NCBI GenBank assembly: GCA_003427395.1
Contig: BFEA01000131.1
Span: 393,204 to 429,644, forward strand
DNA from: Chara braunii
Lineage: Eukaryota > Streptophyta > Charophyceae > Charales > Characeae
DNA: 36,441 bases
Direction: 5' to 3'
Shown: in pieces, positions 10,231-18,968 of the stretch
How the letters are laid out: each line of letters starts with the position of its first letter
Numbering within the stretch: the stretch's first letter is position 1
The notes under the pieces: model-generated
What the model was told of the DNA's origin: nothing
Database searches by the model: none
Seen by the model: the letters and a program-made list of their open reading frames with translations, nothing else
Made by a program: the position numbers and the translations under genes

Positions 10231-12192
10231 ATGGATCCTCAACAAAATGAACTCTGCGATATGGTTCGTCTGTGTTTTTTAACCGGTCAAGAAGAGCCAC
10301 ACATAGTTGATAAGTATATTGCTACTACCCGTGATGAACCAAACAGTACAGTTGTTGTTTAAATAGATGCAAGGGCATCAAGAGTTACTGTAGATTATCT
10401 TGGACAACACGGGGTGTTAGTGATTTTTTAGGGTTTGGGTAACGATGTTTCGTTTGGGATTAAAGAAGAATGGATGCAATTTGTTGAGGCAGGTTACGAT
10501 TCGATATTGTTACAGGGCCAACTCGACCGTATTCGTCCTGAGGGGCCAAATATAATTTTCTACCTAGCAGTTAATCACATCCTTCGTGATTGGCTGATCA
10601 ACACACTTCAGAATGAGGACAATATTGTGGTAGGCAGGGAAAACTGCAAAGTGTTGTACAAACCATGGGCAACACTGGCTGAGTAGGGCAAAGTCAGGGA
10701 AGATCTTCAATCTAAGATCTTTTGGATTCGGGTATTGAGAGTGCCCTTTCTGGCGATGTCTTTTCCTGAGGCTACAATTAAACGTGAATTTTGCCAGGTA
10801 CTCAAAACCTATTCGCCGGAGCAAAACAAAATTGCACCGAGGCTGGTTAATCGCAGATTCGATCTCCATCCCCGTGTGCGGTCCAGGGTGACCAAAAAAT
10901 TAATATTCAGGCCTTCTCAAAGATGGCACATCGTTGATGTTGCTACTCAGGATACACCGTGGTGTCATGATTGTCGTTGGTATGGTCATCAATCGGGTGC
11001 CCTTAATTGTCCTAACAGAAAGTCAAGGGCATCTACTTCATCTCATGCTCAGCCAATGGTCTCATCTAGTTGCACTGTAACGATTGGGGTGGCCACCTTA
11101 GTCGTAACACGAACCCCAATAATAACAATTATTGAGAATACCTCCTTGGTTACTGCGTTTGTTGTTACTTTGTCAGTACAGTCCTCAGTTGTGGGGACAA
11201 CACTAGCTATCACTGTCATCCCCACTATAATGACCTCGGTGGGCTTGCAGACTTCAACCCTGCAAATGGGAACTATTTCAGCACAACCATCGGTATCAAC
11301 ACTTGTTACTGCAACTGCAATGTCAACCATTCAACCTGGGAATGATGAAGGAACAACTAACGAGCACGTGCCTATTGCCCATGACGAAGGAACAACTGAT
11401 GAACGTGTGCCTCTGGCCCCCCATCCGGGATCAGAGGAGCCTATGTCTTTGGCAAAAGGCTTGCTGTTGTAGTACAGACAGAAGATACTTACAGTTGGAC
11501 CAAAACACTTTGTGTCAAAACTGTATCAGTGTGAGCAACTCAAATTTGATTGCAAAATTGTCTCATGGGCGAAACTGATGGATCAAGATTATGAAGGTTA
11601 TCGAAATAAGGACAAGGGTCAAAACATAGATTTGTCAGTTGAACAGCTGCAGAGGGCTGACAGTCTCCCTGGGTCCATTCAAGACGTGCTGATTGTTGGG
11701 CGCCCATGGGTGATTGCCCCGTTTGTGTTTTCTGCTGTTGATGGTGATCTTCACCTTATGGCTGCTTATTCACAACAACGACATCTGTTATTGCCGCATT
11801 TTGAATTACAAGTGGAACCCACATAACAATCAGTGCTGACTGGAATCAGAAAACGGTTGCAGTCTGCATATCGAGTCAGATCATACCCGACAATGGAGTG
11901 GATACGTCTGACACCGACAAATGACCAAGGCCCGACGGACATTTTTTATTTTCCTTTTATAGATGTCATTATCAACCCGGCGGTGAAAGACCTGCCTTCT
12001 CTAATAGATCTTAGGTGGATTTCGTTGCAGCTGTTGAAAAACCTAGTGGGTCATATGACAGTTGATACACGCGTTTATAACTGTTGGACGGCTGCTCTAT
12101 TATCTCAAGTGGATTCCCATGTACATTGGCACAAAAGCATCTTCTCAAACCAATTCCTCATGCTCAAATGTGCAGAATGGCCTCCAATGTAA
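10231..12192 (+). pseudogene. LINE ORF1-like (Gag-like) protein, broken by in-frame stops
   Basis: A single reading frame runs from the ATG at 10231 to the TAA at 12190 (654 codons) with no frameshift but five internal stops: TAA 10360, TAG 10429, TAG 10684, TAG 11470 and TAA 11824. The N-terminal half has a W-I-R-V-x-x-V-P motif near 10723-10750, like the DUF4283 region of plant LINE ORF1 proteins. A zinc knuckle of spacing C-x2-C-x4-H-x6-C (10963-11010) follows; the usual last gap is x4. Next is a Thr/Val/Ser-rich low-complexity stretch (11050-11330) and a 39-bp in-frame duplication (11344-11421). The last 230 codons are unrecognised. ORF1 proteins bind element RNA. No ORF2 follows; a retroposon tail lies directly downstream. 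It could instead be another zinc-knuckle retroelement protein. Confidence 0.65.
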
Positions 12193-12205
12193 GCGACAAT
12201 GAACC

Positions 12206-12290
12206 TTTTTTTTTTTTTTTTTGATGGAAACAAGGCTCCAATCTATTCGTGGGGAGCAGCACGTGCTGGGAACCGGGCTCAGCGTCCCAT
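12206..12290 (-). mobile_element. R1-family retroposon, copy A (A17 tail)
   Basis: On the minus strand it begins GGGACGCTGAGCCCGGTTCC, continues with GTGCTGCTCCCCAC, AATAGATTGGAGCC, and ends in A17 (T run 12206-12222 on the plus strand). Homologous copies lie at 33942-34078 (plus) and 35936-36078 (minus). Copy A ends right after GGAGCC and lacks the later segment of the other two. R1 is only my label here. Confidence 0.75.
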
Positions 12291-12417
12291 ATAAAAATTT
12301 ACATAGAATTTTGGAAATTGAGATACCGGGGCCATTACCCGGCTTTGGCTAAGAAAAATTGGAGCTACTTACGAAATTACTACGACAAATTCAGAAATGG
12401 GAAAAAATTCAGACATA

Positions 12418-12525
12418 AATCCCTCAGACAAAAGTTCTTCACCTTATTTCGGTATGACAAAAGTTCTTCACCTTAATGAAAAACATTAATCCCTCAGACA
12501 AAAGTTCTTCACCTTATTTCGGTAT
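12418..12525. repeat. Direct repeats at the left edge of the tRNA-derived array
   Basis: ACAAAAGTTCTTCACCTTA occurs three times (near 12428, 12457 and 12498). A block of about 38 bp, starting AATCCCTCAGA and ending TTTCGGTATG, occurs at 12419 and 12488. The second copy runs directly into unit 1 of the 340-bp array, whose first bases GGTATGG are also the end of the repeat. Confidence 0.85.
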
Positions 12526-12552
12526 GGCTTCAGTTTTGAACACCGGGTCATC

Positions 12553-12606
12553 GTTGCAGTGGTAAAGGCATCTGGTTGTTACAGCCAAGGTCACCAGTTC
12601 GATTTC
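12553..12606 (+). promoter_or_regulatory. tRNA-like module 1 (Pol III A and B boxes)
   Basis: A-box-like GTTGCAGTGGTAAAGGC (12553) and B-box CAGTTCGATTTC (12595) are about 40 nt apart. The anticodon-arm region TGGTTGTTACAGCCA can pair. No acceptor stem forms, so this is a tRNA-derived promoter rather than a tRNA gene. Confidence 0.65.
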
Positions 12607-12891
12607 GTCTGACTGCGGAAGTCCGTTTGGCTGCGAATCGATTACTGGGTTACAATGATGAACTTATCAACAGGTACGAGCCCATTAACCAGCCAGGGGA
12701 TGTTCACCTGGAGTTTGGTGTATGGGATGCTGATCGGCAGCTGCGGAGGGTCTTGGATTCTAAGTGGATGCTGCTGCCTGCGGAAGATATCATGGATGTC
12801 ACGTGTTGACGAGTAAGTCCTTGCTGCAACAATGTTGGGGTGGGCTGAATGTCACGATCGGTATGGCTTCAGTTTTGGACACCGGGTCACA

Positions 12892-12945
12892 GTTGTAGTG
12901 GTAAAGGCATCTGGCTGGTACAACCGAGGTCACCAGTTCGATTCT
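12892..12945 (+). promoter_or_regulatory. tRNA-like module 2
   Basis: Unit 2 equivalent: GTTGTAGTGGTAAAGGC at 12892 and CAGTTCGATTCT at 12934. The spacing is identical to module 1. Confidence 0.65.
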
Positions 12946-13236
12946 GTCTGGCTGCAGAAGTCCGTTTGGCTGCGGATCGATTACTGGGCTACAATGATAA
13001 ACTTACCAATAGGTACGAGCCCATTGACCAGCCAGGGAATGTTCACCTGAAGTTTGGTGTATCGGATGCTGATCGGCAACCGCGGAGGGTCTTGGATTCT
13101 GTGTGGATGCTACTGCCTGTGGAAGATCTCATGGATGTCACGTGTGAACGAGTAAATCCTTGCTGCAACGGTGCTGCCAGTGGGGTGGGTTGAATGTCAC
13201 AATCGGTATGGCTTTTGTTTTGGACACCAGGTCACC

Positions 13237-13290
13237 GTTGCAGTGGTAAAGGCATCTGGTTGTTACAGCCGAGGTCACCGGTTCGATTCC
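13237..13290 (+). promoter_or_regulatory. tRNA-like module 3, perfect B box
   Basis: GTTGCAGTGGTAAAGGC at 13237 and GGTTCGATTCC at 13280-13290, a perfect match to the GGTTCGANTCC consensus. The unit is cut off 72 bp further on by the 394-bp direct repeat. Confidence 0.7.
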
Positions 13291-13362
13291 ATCTAGTTGT
13301 GAAAGTCTGTTGGTTGCGGATCGATCACTGGGCTACAACGATAAACTTACCAACAAGTACGA

Positions 13363-13756
13363 TGTCGGCGCGAATACCCTTACAAGGGTATCCGCCCTGG
13401 TTTTATGCAAGTGGCAGAAAATGGTTTTGGTTTAAAGTTAAGCATACCGCGCTAGGCGCGGCTGTGTCTGTGATCACGTTGACTGGAAGGCTGACTAGAG
13501 TAGAGAGTACGTGGGCGCGCAGGTTTAAGGCGCGCGTGATTCTTCCCTGATGTTGATTATGAAACCGGCGAGAGCGCCAGTCTGTTTAATTTTATCCATT
13601 TTATCTTTAAGTTTTTATTTTTGGTTACTCTTGATTAAACTAGGACCTAGGGGATATCTTCTTTCGATGGCTACGTTTGACTGAGTCGAGCGCGAGTGCG
13701 GAGAACGACCCCGACGACGGCATCAACAACGACGGCGCGACTTCGTGCGGTGAGCG
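13363..13756 (+). repeat. Left 394-bp long terminal repeat candidate
   Basis: Starts TGTCGGCGCGAATACCC and ends GCGGTGAGCG. It is the same length as the right copy, with about 16 substitutions and no indels by my hand count (about 96% identity), so the insertion is neither fresh nor ancient. A short hairpin, ACCCTTACAAGGGT, lies at the left end. It interrupts unit 3 of the tRNA-derived array right after GTACGA. Confidence 0.85.
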
Positions 13757-14001
13757 ATAAGGAATGTCATTTTCCTCCACAAAAAGCGCTTCTTTTGGCT
13801 TGGCTTTGGTCGTCTGTTTACCCATTACCTTAGTTGTAAACGTAAGCGTCAGGGTAACTAGGGATTAAGGCCAGACTGTATGAGTAAAAGGGAAGATGGC
13901 GTGGTGCAAGTGTTAGCAGTTTGTCTTTGTCTGCCTGAGCTTACTTAAGCCACTCTTGGTGATCTATTGCCCGCTATGCGTTTCAGGCTGCTATCAGCAT
14001 C

Positions 14002-15207
14002 ATGGCGGAAGAGAGCGGCTTCGCCAAGATCCTGCGTTGGAGGAATTCGTGCCAGATGAAGGTGTTCTTGTGCGAGGCACTGCGAGAGTCAATGCCGCCA
14101 GACCTCCGTGCTTTGTTGTTCCAAGGAAGGAACTTCTCTGGCTTCCTACATGACTTTCGGGGCTTTAGCCTTATAAAGAAGTGGGACGAGAGGGCGATGA
14201 GGTGCATGTTCCCGCTGTTTGTTTGTGAAAGACTAAGTGAGGAGGTATATACCCTCAAGCAGGAGTCGAAAACGTGGGATGAATTGGCGCGTTCCTTAAG
14301 GCTAAGATTCCCAGAAAGTGGAATAGAAGGCCAACGTGGAAAATGCTCTGTTGCACCAGTTGCGGGCGCACCATCGCAGGCGGAGTTAAGTGGGCTACAA
14401 AGACAAGTGGGAGTATTGGAAGGAAGGTTAGCACGGCTGGAAGAGGCCAGGAAAGGCAAGCGGAAGATTTCAGAAGGTTCCCCAAGTGAGCCGACTGGCC
14501 AGGGAGAAAGAGGAGTAGAGAAGGATGACCAGGAGTCACCCCTCTTGGTAGGAATCCCAAAGAGGCGAGCCGGTGTTCAGGCGAGCGACAAAGGCAAAGG
14601 ATCCATGGAAACAAAGGAGGAGCAAGATGCTACCATGACCCTGCCTGTTATTGCGCCGGGCCCAGAGAGAGGGCTTGTTAACTTGGAAGCATCCTGGGTC
14701 GCAGGTCGGGAAAGGCAAAAGAATGGATGGTGGCCAGAGCACTGCGTAACGGTGGTATGTGATCATTGGGGGAGGACTGGCCGTACCTCTCGAGGAAGTA
14801 AGGAGGAGGGTGTGACGGAAGAAAAGGGGAAGCTTGGACCTCCCAAGTTGACAAAGGCGCAGCGGAAGGCAAGGAACCTCGCTCAGGGCAGTCAAGGCAT
14901 CGGAAAGGGGCAAAGTTCGCGGCAGGTAGCAATTACCCCGCGAAAGTTGGAAAGCGAGGTAGGACCAAGGGGGCCTCCTCCGATCGAGCAGGCTTTGCCT
15001 GGGCAGTGGGCATCGTGTAACCAAATGAGCTTGTGGCCGGCATATAATCCTTATATGTCCTGGGAGCAAAGTAATTATATGAGCCCTTTGATGAACATGA
15101 TGCCCCATGGACGCCCGCCAGTCCAAATCCAACCTGTCGGACCGTTGTGGCCACCGATACAGCAAGTTTTGCAGGGCAGTATGATAGGTGGAAGGGGCCA
15201 AAGGTAG
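14002..15207 (+). CDS. Gag-like capsid protein of the LTR element
   Basis: A 401-codon frame opening at ATG 14002. Residues 48-103 resemble the retrotransposon Gag capsid family (PF03732 type): a Phe/Trp-rich helix region, then TWDELARSLRLRF at 91-103, matching the family's W-E-E-L...F ending. Residues 128-150 form a likely coiled coil (Leu/Val at 129, 132, 136, 139, 143, 146). The rest is charged and Pro/Gly-rich, without a CCHC knuckle. The frame stops at TAG 15205, but the same frame continues open for 54 codons with a Gly-Arg-rich tail. The protein would package element RNA. Long minus-strand frames across it are shadows. An upstream ATG at 13956 is in a different frame and short. Confidence 0.65.
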   Translation: MAEESGFAKILRWRNSCQMKVFLCEALRESMPPDLRALLFQGRNFSGFLHDFRGFSLIKKWDERAMRCMFPLFVCERLSEEVYTLKQESKTWDELARSLRLRFPESGIEGQRGKCSVAPVAGAPSQAELSGLQRQVGVLEGRLARLEEARKGKRKISEGSPSEPTGQGERGVEKDDQESPLLVGIPKRRAGVQASDKGKGSMETKEEQDATMTLPVIAPGPERGLVNLEASWVAGRERQKNGWWPEHCVTVVCDHWGRTGRTSRGSKEEGVTEEKGKLGPPKLTKAQRKARNLAQGSQGIGKGQSSRQVAITPRKLESEVGPRGPPPIEQALPGQWASCNQMSLWPAYNPYMSWEQSNYMSPLMNMMPHGRPPVQIQPVGPLWPPIQQVLQGSMIGGRGQR

Positions 15208-15372
15208 GGAGTTGGAAGAGGACGTGGAGATGGCGGATGTAGCAACACGGGCCGTGGAAATGACGGGCGTGGCAACACGGGCCGTGGAGATGGTGGACGC
15301 GGCAATAGAGGTCATGGGAATGAAAGGCACGGCGTTGAGGGTCGCGATGGGAGCCAGCGAAACCATAAGTAG
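15205..15372 (+). other. In-frame TAG followed by a Gly/Arg-rich extension
   Basis: After TAG 15205-15207 the gag frame stays open to TAG 15370. It encodes 54 residues dominated by GRG, GRGN and GRGD repeats, built on a 27-bp tandem duplication (near 15241-15300). GRG tails bind nucleic acid in many retroelement and RNA-binding proteins. The tail reads as the natural C-terminus of Gag, so the TAG is either a recent nonsense mutation or a readthrough site (UAG followed by GGA). Confidence 0.7.
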
Positions 15373-16460
15373 GGCTCAAAGAAGAAAGGGGCATGATGGT
15401 GCCGGATGAGATGACCACTCGGGTGAGCCAGGTGATCGAGAGCGCGGAGAGGGTAGATGAGATGACTAGGGCAGAGAAAGTATAGTGGGATGTAATGAGA
15501 ATTCTCCCTAACCCCTGGGTGGGGAAGTTTTTGTCAGTCGCCTGCTTTAGAACCTTGGATTCGTTGTTGGTAAAAATCTAACTGTATGTGTACTGATTTG
15601 GGAATTGCAGTGGTAGGCTAACCATTGCGTAACCCTAACCCGTACTAATTGGTAAAGGCTAACTGCATATTGTATGAGCGAGGACAGACATATACTTTGA
15701 TGTGTGTACGTGTATGGGTTAGATCCGGGAAGGGGTTTCGCAATAATGGTCCGGTAAAGTAACTTAGGTTGTAGGTAGCTCAGCCATATAGGTGAAACCA
15801 GGGGGCAATGAGTGAGTGAGGATTGGTTCGCCTATACGTCAGTAAGAACGAGGTTCCTGTACATAGAGATCGAGCTAGATGTGTGCATATCTAGGTGTGG
15901 TCAAGACTAGCTCGTCCATCTGTACATATGCAGACTGTAGTACTAGACGAATCTTTTGTGTCCCTTTTTTGTGTGATTTAGGCGGTTGTGTCCAGATGTG
16001 CGACAGATTGGCAAGTATCGTGGGGATAGACTTACTTGATTTGAAGTTTTATGTTTGGGTACACTTTGAGATACTTGTGTGTTCGAGATATGAGTTACTC
16101 TGCAGAGTGGTATGTGAGGGTTGGGTGCCTATGTTGTTTTTGAGAGAGACTTTTTATCCTGGTGTATATACGGAGTTGAGACCCTATGACGCTTGGTTTT
16201 TGTGACGATCACTATCACTCTCACTTGTGTGGTTCTGTCTTGATGAATGTTGGTTTTGTGTGAAAGATGTGCGAATATGTGATGTGTAAAGCTGCCTACT
16301 CCTCGGTATACTCGTGAGACCTGCTCTGGGCAGCTGATAGTGCAGAGTATAAGGGGAGGAAGCGCAGCCTGTTTGTGAAAAGTTGTGAGGATTCTTTGAA
16401 GATTTATGAGTCTCTGAGACTCGAATGCTTCACCATGTCGATTGTTGATTGCTTAAGTTG
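15373..16460 (+). other. Non-coding interior of the LTR element
   Basis: After the Gag tail I see no pol motif. 15393-15485 has a 30-codon helix-like frame in another phase. 15879-16205 is open for 108 codons without recognisable features. Confidence 0.5.
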
Positions 16461-16765
16461 TGATGAGGAGCCATAAGATGGGCTCTCAGTGATGTTTTAT
16501 TCTATGAAGAGACCCCTGGATTTTTGAAAAAGGGGATGTTGTCTGTTATGATGAGACCCCCCTTGAATTTTTAAGGGTGGGAAGTTTGGTTTTATGATGA
16601 GACCCCTCGTGATTTTTGGAAGAGGGGGTGTTTTGTTCTGTGGCGAGACTCCTCGTGATTTTTGGAAGAGGGGGTGTTTTGTTTTATGGTGAGATCCCTT
16701 TGGATTTTTGGAAAAGGGGATGATTTTGGATTGTTTGAAGACTCACCTTCAAAGGTGAGTAAACT
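16461..16765 (+). repeat. Hairpin array H1 (7 units, 44-47 bp)
   Basis: Seven tandem units, the central ones sharing ATGRYGAGACYCC and GATTTTTGGAA. Each holds one hairpin: GAGCC/GGCTC (16468), CCCCT/AGGGG (16513), CCCTT/AAGGG (16560), CCCCTC/GAGGGG (16603), TCCTC/GAGGG (16650), ATCCC.TTT/AAAAGGGGAT (16694), and ACTCACCTT/AAGGTGAGT (16741, 9 bp perfect). Stem sequences differ between units while arms stay complementary. It lies in the 3' half of the gag-only element, where an RNA signal is plausible. Confidence 0.8.
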
Positions 16766-17835
16766 GGTTTATGGCATGGTAAGTTGTTTGATGGGTGATA
16801 AAGTCTGACAAAGAGGGTCACTTTTGCTTGAAATGTTTGAAAAGGTCGCAATGAGTGCAGGGCGAGAGATGTCTCAGGACGGGTGGCTGCTGGCTCTGAT
16901 TAAGTCAGGGGTCATGGCTTTGTGGACCTAGCGATGATTTTGTTTGTGAGCGTGTGAAGGATGCCATGCCGTTTTGTGGGAGGGCTGGTAAATTCCTTCA
17001 GACCCTTACGTAATCGTGCAGTGGGCCTGTGATTTTATTTTGCGACGCTCCGTCTAATCACTTGTGCTAAGTTCTGGGACATATTGAGAAAGACCAAGCT
17101 AACGGTAAAAGTTTAGCGCCACAAGGGCGTAACCTCATTGGATGGCTGCTAGCCGGTGCAACCTGGCTGCGGGACCGCGGGGTAAGAGTTTAAGGGGAGT
17201 TGCCTGCCCCAGTAAAATTACTCCGTGGGATAGTGATAATTGAGAATTTTGGGGGGGAATCCTCATTGAATGCTTATCAGGAGAAAACCTATCGTTGCGT
17301 AACCAACGAGGGGTACTGTCGTTAAATAACAATGCGGTGGGCCGAAGTCCTGATCCGATCAGCCAGGATATGGTGGACCAAGATGGAGACCTAGTTTTTC
17401 TGTACTAGACTGCAGAAAGAGCTGAGTGGATATTAAGTACACGTATATGCTTATGGGTATTTGATTGTGAGAGATTTTTGAGAAGGAAGGCGAGAGTGCC
17501 TTCAAACGTCTCGATTAAGGCCCGCGCCCCTAATTTTTGCCAGGACTAGGGACACCCAACGAGAAGCCGAAGGTTGTCTAGGACCGGGGAGAGGACGATT
17601 GGGAAGGTCTTTGGAAGTTATGCTGTCAGCGTCCTAATTTCTGGGCGGTGAGAGGCCCGGGTTAGAAATCTGGCAGCATATAGTTGTGAAGGCATGGTTT
17701 GATGGAGGCCTCTACCCTGTGTTTGTCGGCTAATCAGATTGGCTCCTTTTTCGTCAGCATTTGGGGTGTGGATGGATTTATAACTTTATGATTTGGCAAA
17801 GCGACGGGGACGTCGCTTAATATGGTCCGGTAAGT
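16766..17835 (+). other. Non-coding 3' interior of the LTR element
   Basis: No open frame of note and no pol motif. The right long repeat follows directly at 17836; the 15 bases before it (TATGGTCCGGTAAGT) are not a polypurine tract. Confidence 0.55.
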
Positions 17836-18229
17836 TGTCGGCGCGAATACCCTTACAAGGGTATCCGCCCTGGTTTTATGCAAGTGGCAGAAAATGGTTT
17901 TGGTTTAAAGTTAAGTATACCGCGCTAGGCGCGGCTGTGTCTGTGATCACGTTGACTGGAAGGCTGACTAGAGTAGAGAGTGCGTGGGCGCGCAGGTTTA
18001 AGGCGTGCATGATTCTTCCCTGATGTTGATTACAAAACCGGCGCGAGCGTCAGTCTGTTTAATTTTATCAATTTTATCTTTAAGTTTTTATTTTTGGTTA
18101 CTCTTGATTAAACTAGGATCTAGGGGATATCTTCTTTCGACGGCTATGTTTGACTGAGTCGAGCGCGCGTGCGGAGAACGACCCCGACGACGGCATCGAC
18201 AACGACGGCGGGACTTCATGCGGTGAGCG
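17836..18229 (+). repeat. Right 394-bp long terminal repeat candidate
   Basis: Same start and end as the left copy. Similarity stops abruptly after GGTGAGCG. The downstream flank (GGGTGTCGTAGG) does not resume the tRNA-derived array that the left copy interrupts. An alternative right end near 18453 (GGACAACA, ending in CA) would make a 618-bp LTR with the left copy truncated; I cannot decide between these. Confidence 0.8.
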
Positions 18230-18447
18230 GGGTGTCGTAGGATGGCACGCAGGGCAATTATGGCACGGTGTGAGCAAGCCGGCGCGGGCACTGGGAGCCG
18301 CAAAGCCGGTTTTGTTGGCCCAAAGCACCGCGCCACACTACCTCGTATGGTACTCTGCGGGCACTAGTCTCAGGCTTGGGCTTAGCCCTATAGGTTACGA
18401 CATTTGGGTTAGCAATACAGAGGTTCGAGGATCGAAGCCAGCGGACA

Positions 18448-18968
18448 ACAGAAAAATTCCCCCGAGAAATGAAAGTTGAAAAAACATTCCATATAAAAAA
18501 AAAATCCTTCATATTTATAACTCTTCATTCCAATGTTCGTCAAATTCTAAAATTTTCAGTTTTATTTGATAAGTTTCCGTCTAAATATGAGCTTTCCCTT
18601 CCAACTACATCTATTTGTTTAAGATGGAATGAAAGTCTGGATGAGTTTATGAAATGTTATAAATTAAATTTTTATTCTACTACAACAAATATCTTCTAAT
18701 TTAGATTGAATTAACCTATTTATGACTAAAAATCCTTACTTAGAATGACAATCCAATTAAAATATTTCATGAACTCATCTAGACTTTCATTCCATCTCTA
18801 GCATGCATTCCAAATAAGACGGGATACCATATTCTTATAATGAAAGTTTGCAAGTAAGATGAAAAATTTTAAAATTGGAATGATATTTTTTAAGATGGAA
18901 TGAAAATTTAAAATTTAGATTGTAATTTTACTATAGAATGATTATTTAATTCTAGGAATTTTTTCCGT
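18448..18968. mobile_element. AT-rich foldback element / MITE candidate
   Basis: A roughly 520-bp AT-rich block that is imperfectly palindromic over its length. The best inner arms are 18622-18657 and 18765-18804 (AGATGGAATGAAAGTCT and its complement, then ATGAGTT.ATGAA). Outer arms pair TCATTCCAA...TAAAATTTTTCA, and the ends pair GAAAAA.TTCC. It has no coding capacity. The shape is that of a non-autonomous DNA transposon. The target duplication is not clear. Confidence 0.65.

Larger units (their letters stand above)
12521..13362 (+). repeat. Tandem array of about 340-bp units with tRNA-like promoter
   Basis: Unit 1 spans 12521-12859 (339 bp), unit 2 spans 12860-13204 (345 bp), and unit 3 starts at 13205 but stops at 13362, where the 394-bp direct repeat begins. 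Each unit starts GGTATGGCTT and has an A-box/B-box pair typical of tRNA-derived sequences. Units 1 and 2 then carry a 3' half (starting GAGCCCATT.ACCAGCC) that stays open in one frame. A fourth, circularly permuted copy is at 26475-26811. The unit looks like a SINE-type sequence that became tandem; whether it is transcribed is unknown. Confidence 0.85.
13363..18229 (+). mobile_element. Gag-only LTR-type element (TR-GAG-like)
   Basis: Two 394-bp direct repeats (13363-13756 and 17836-18229) enclose 4.08 kb that encodes only a Gag-like protein; I see no protease, reverse transcriptase, RNase H or integrase motif. Gag-only elements (TR-GAGs) are known non-autonomous LTR retrotransposons of plants and would depend on proteins from a relative. 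Caveats: the repeats start TGTCGG but do not end in CA, no primer-binding site adjoins the left repeat, no polypurine tract precedes the right one, and the 5' and 3' flanks show no clear target duplication. The true LTR may extend further or the copy may be rearranged. Confidence 0.7.

Noticed and set aside
12553-13290. Functional tRNA genes
   Set aside because: A and B boxes are good, but no 7-bp acceptor stem forms and the anticodon arm is irregular, so these are tRNA-derived promoters.
14536-15366. 276-codon minus-strand open frame
   Set aside because: It lies opposite the Gag frame, has no domain, and its Pro/Ser/Arg composition is what the reverse complement of a GC-rich coding region gives.
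10231-15372. Reassigned genetic code (UAA/UAG read as Gln, as in some ulvophycean algae), suggested by in-frame TAA/TAG in the ORF1-like frame and in gag
   Set aside because: In the LINE endonuclease, TAG at 28325 and TAA shortly after fall where family alignment suggests Trp and Tyr, TGA at 28073 falls at an Arg position, and frameshifts abound. Ordinary decay explains all of them.
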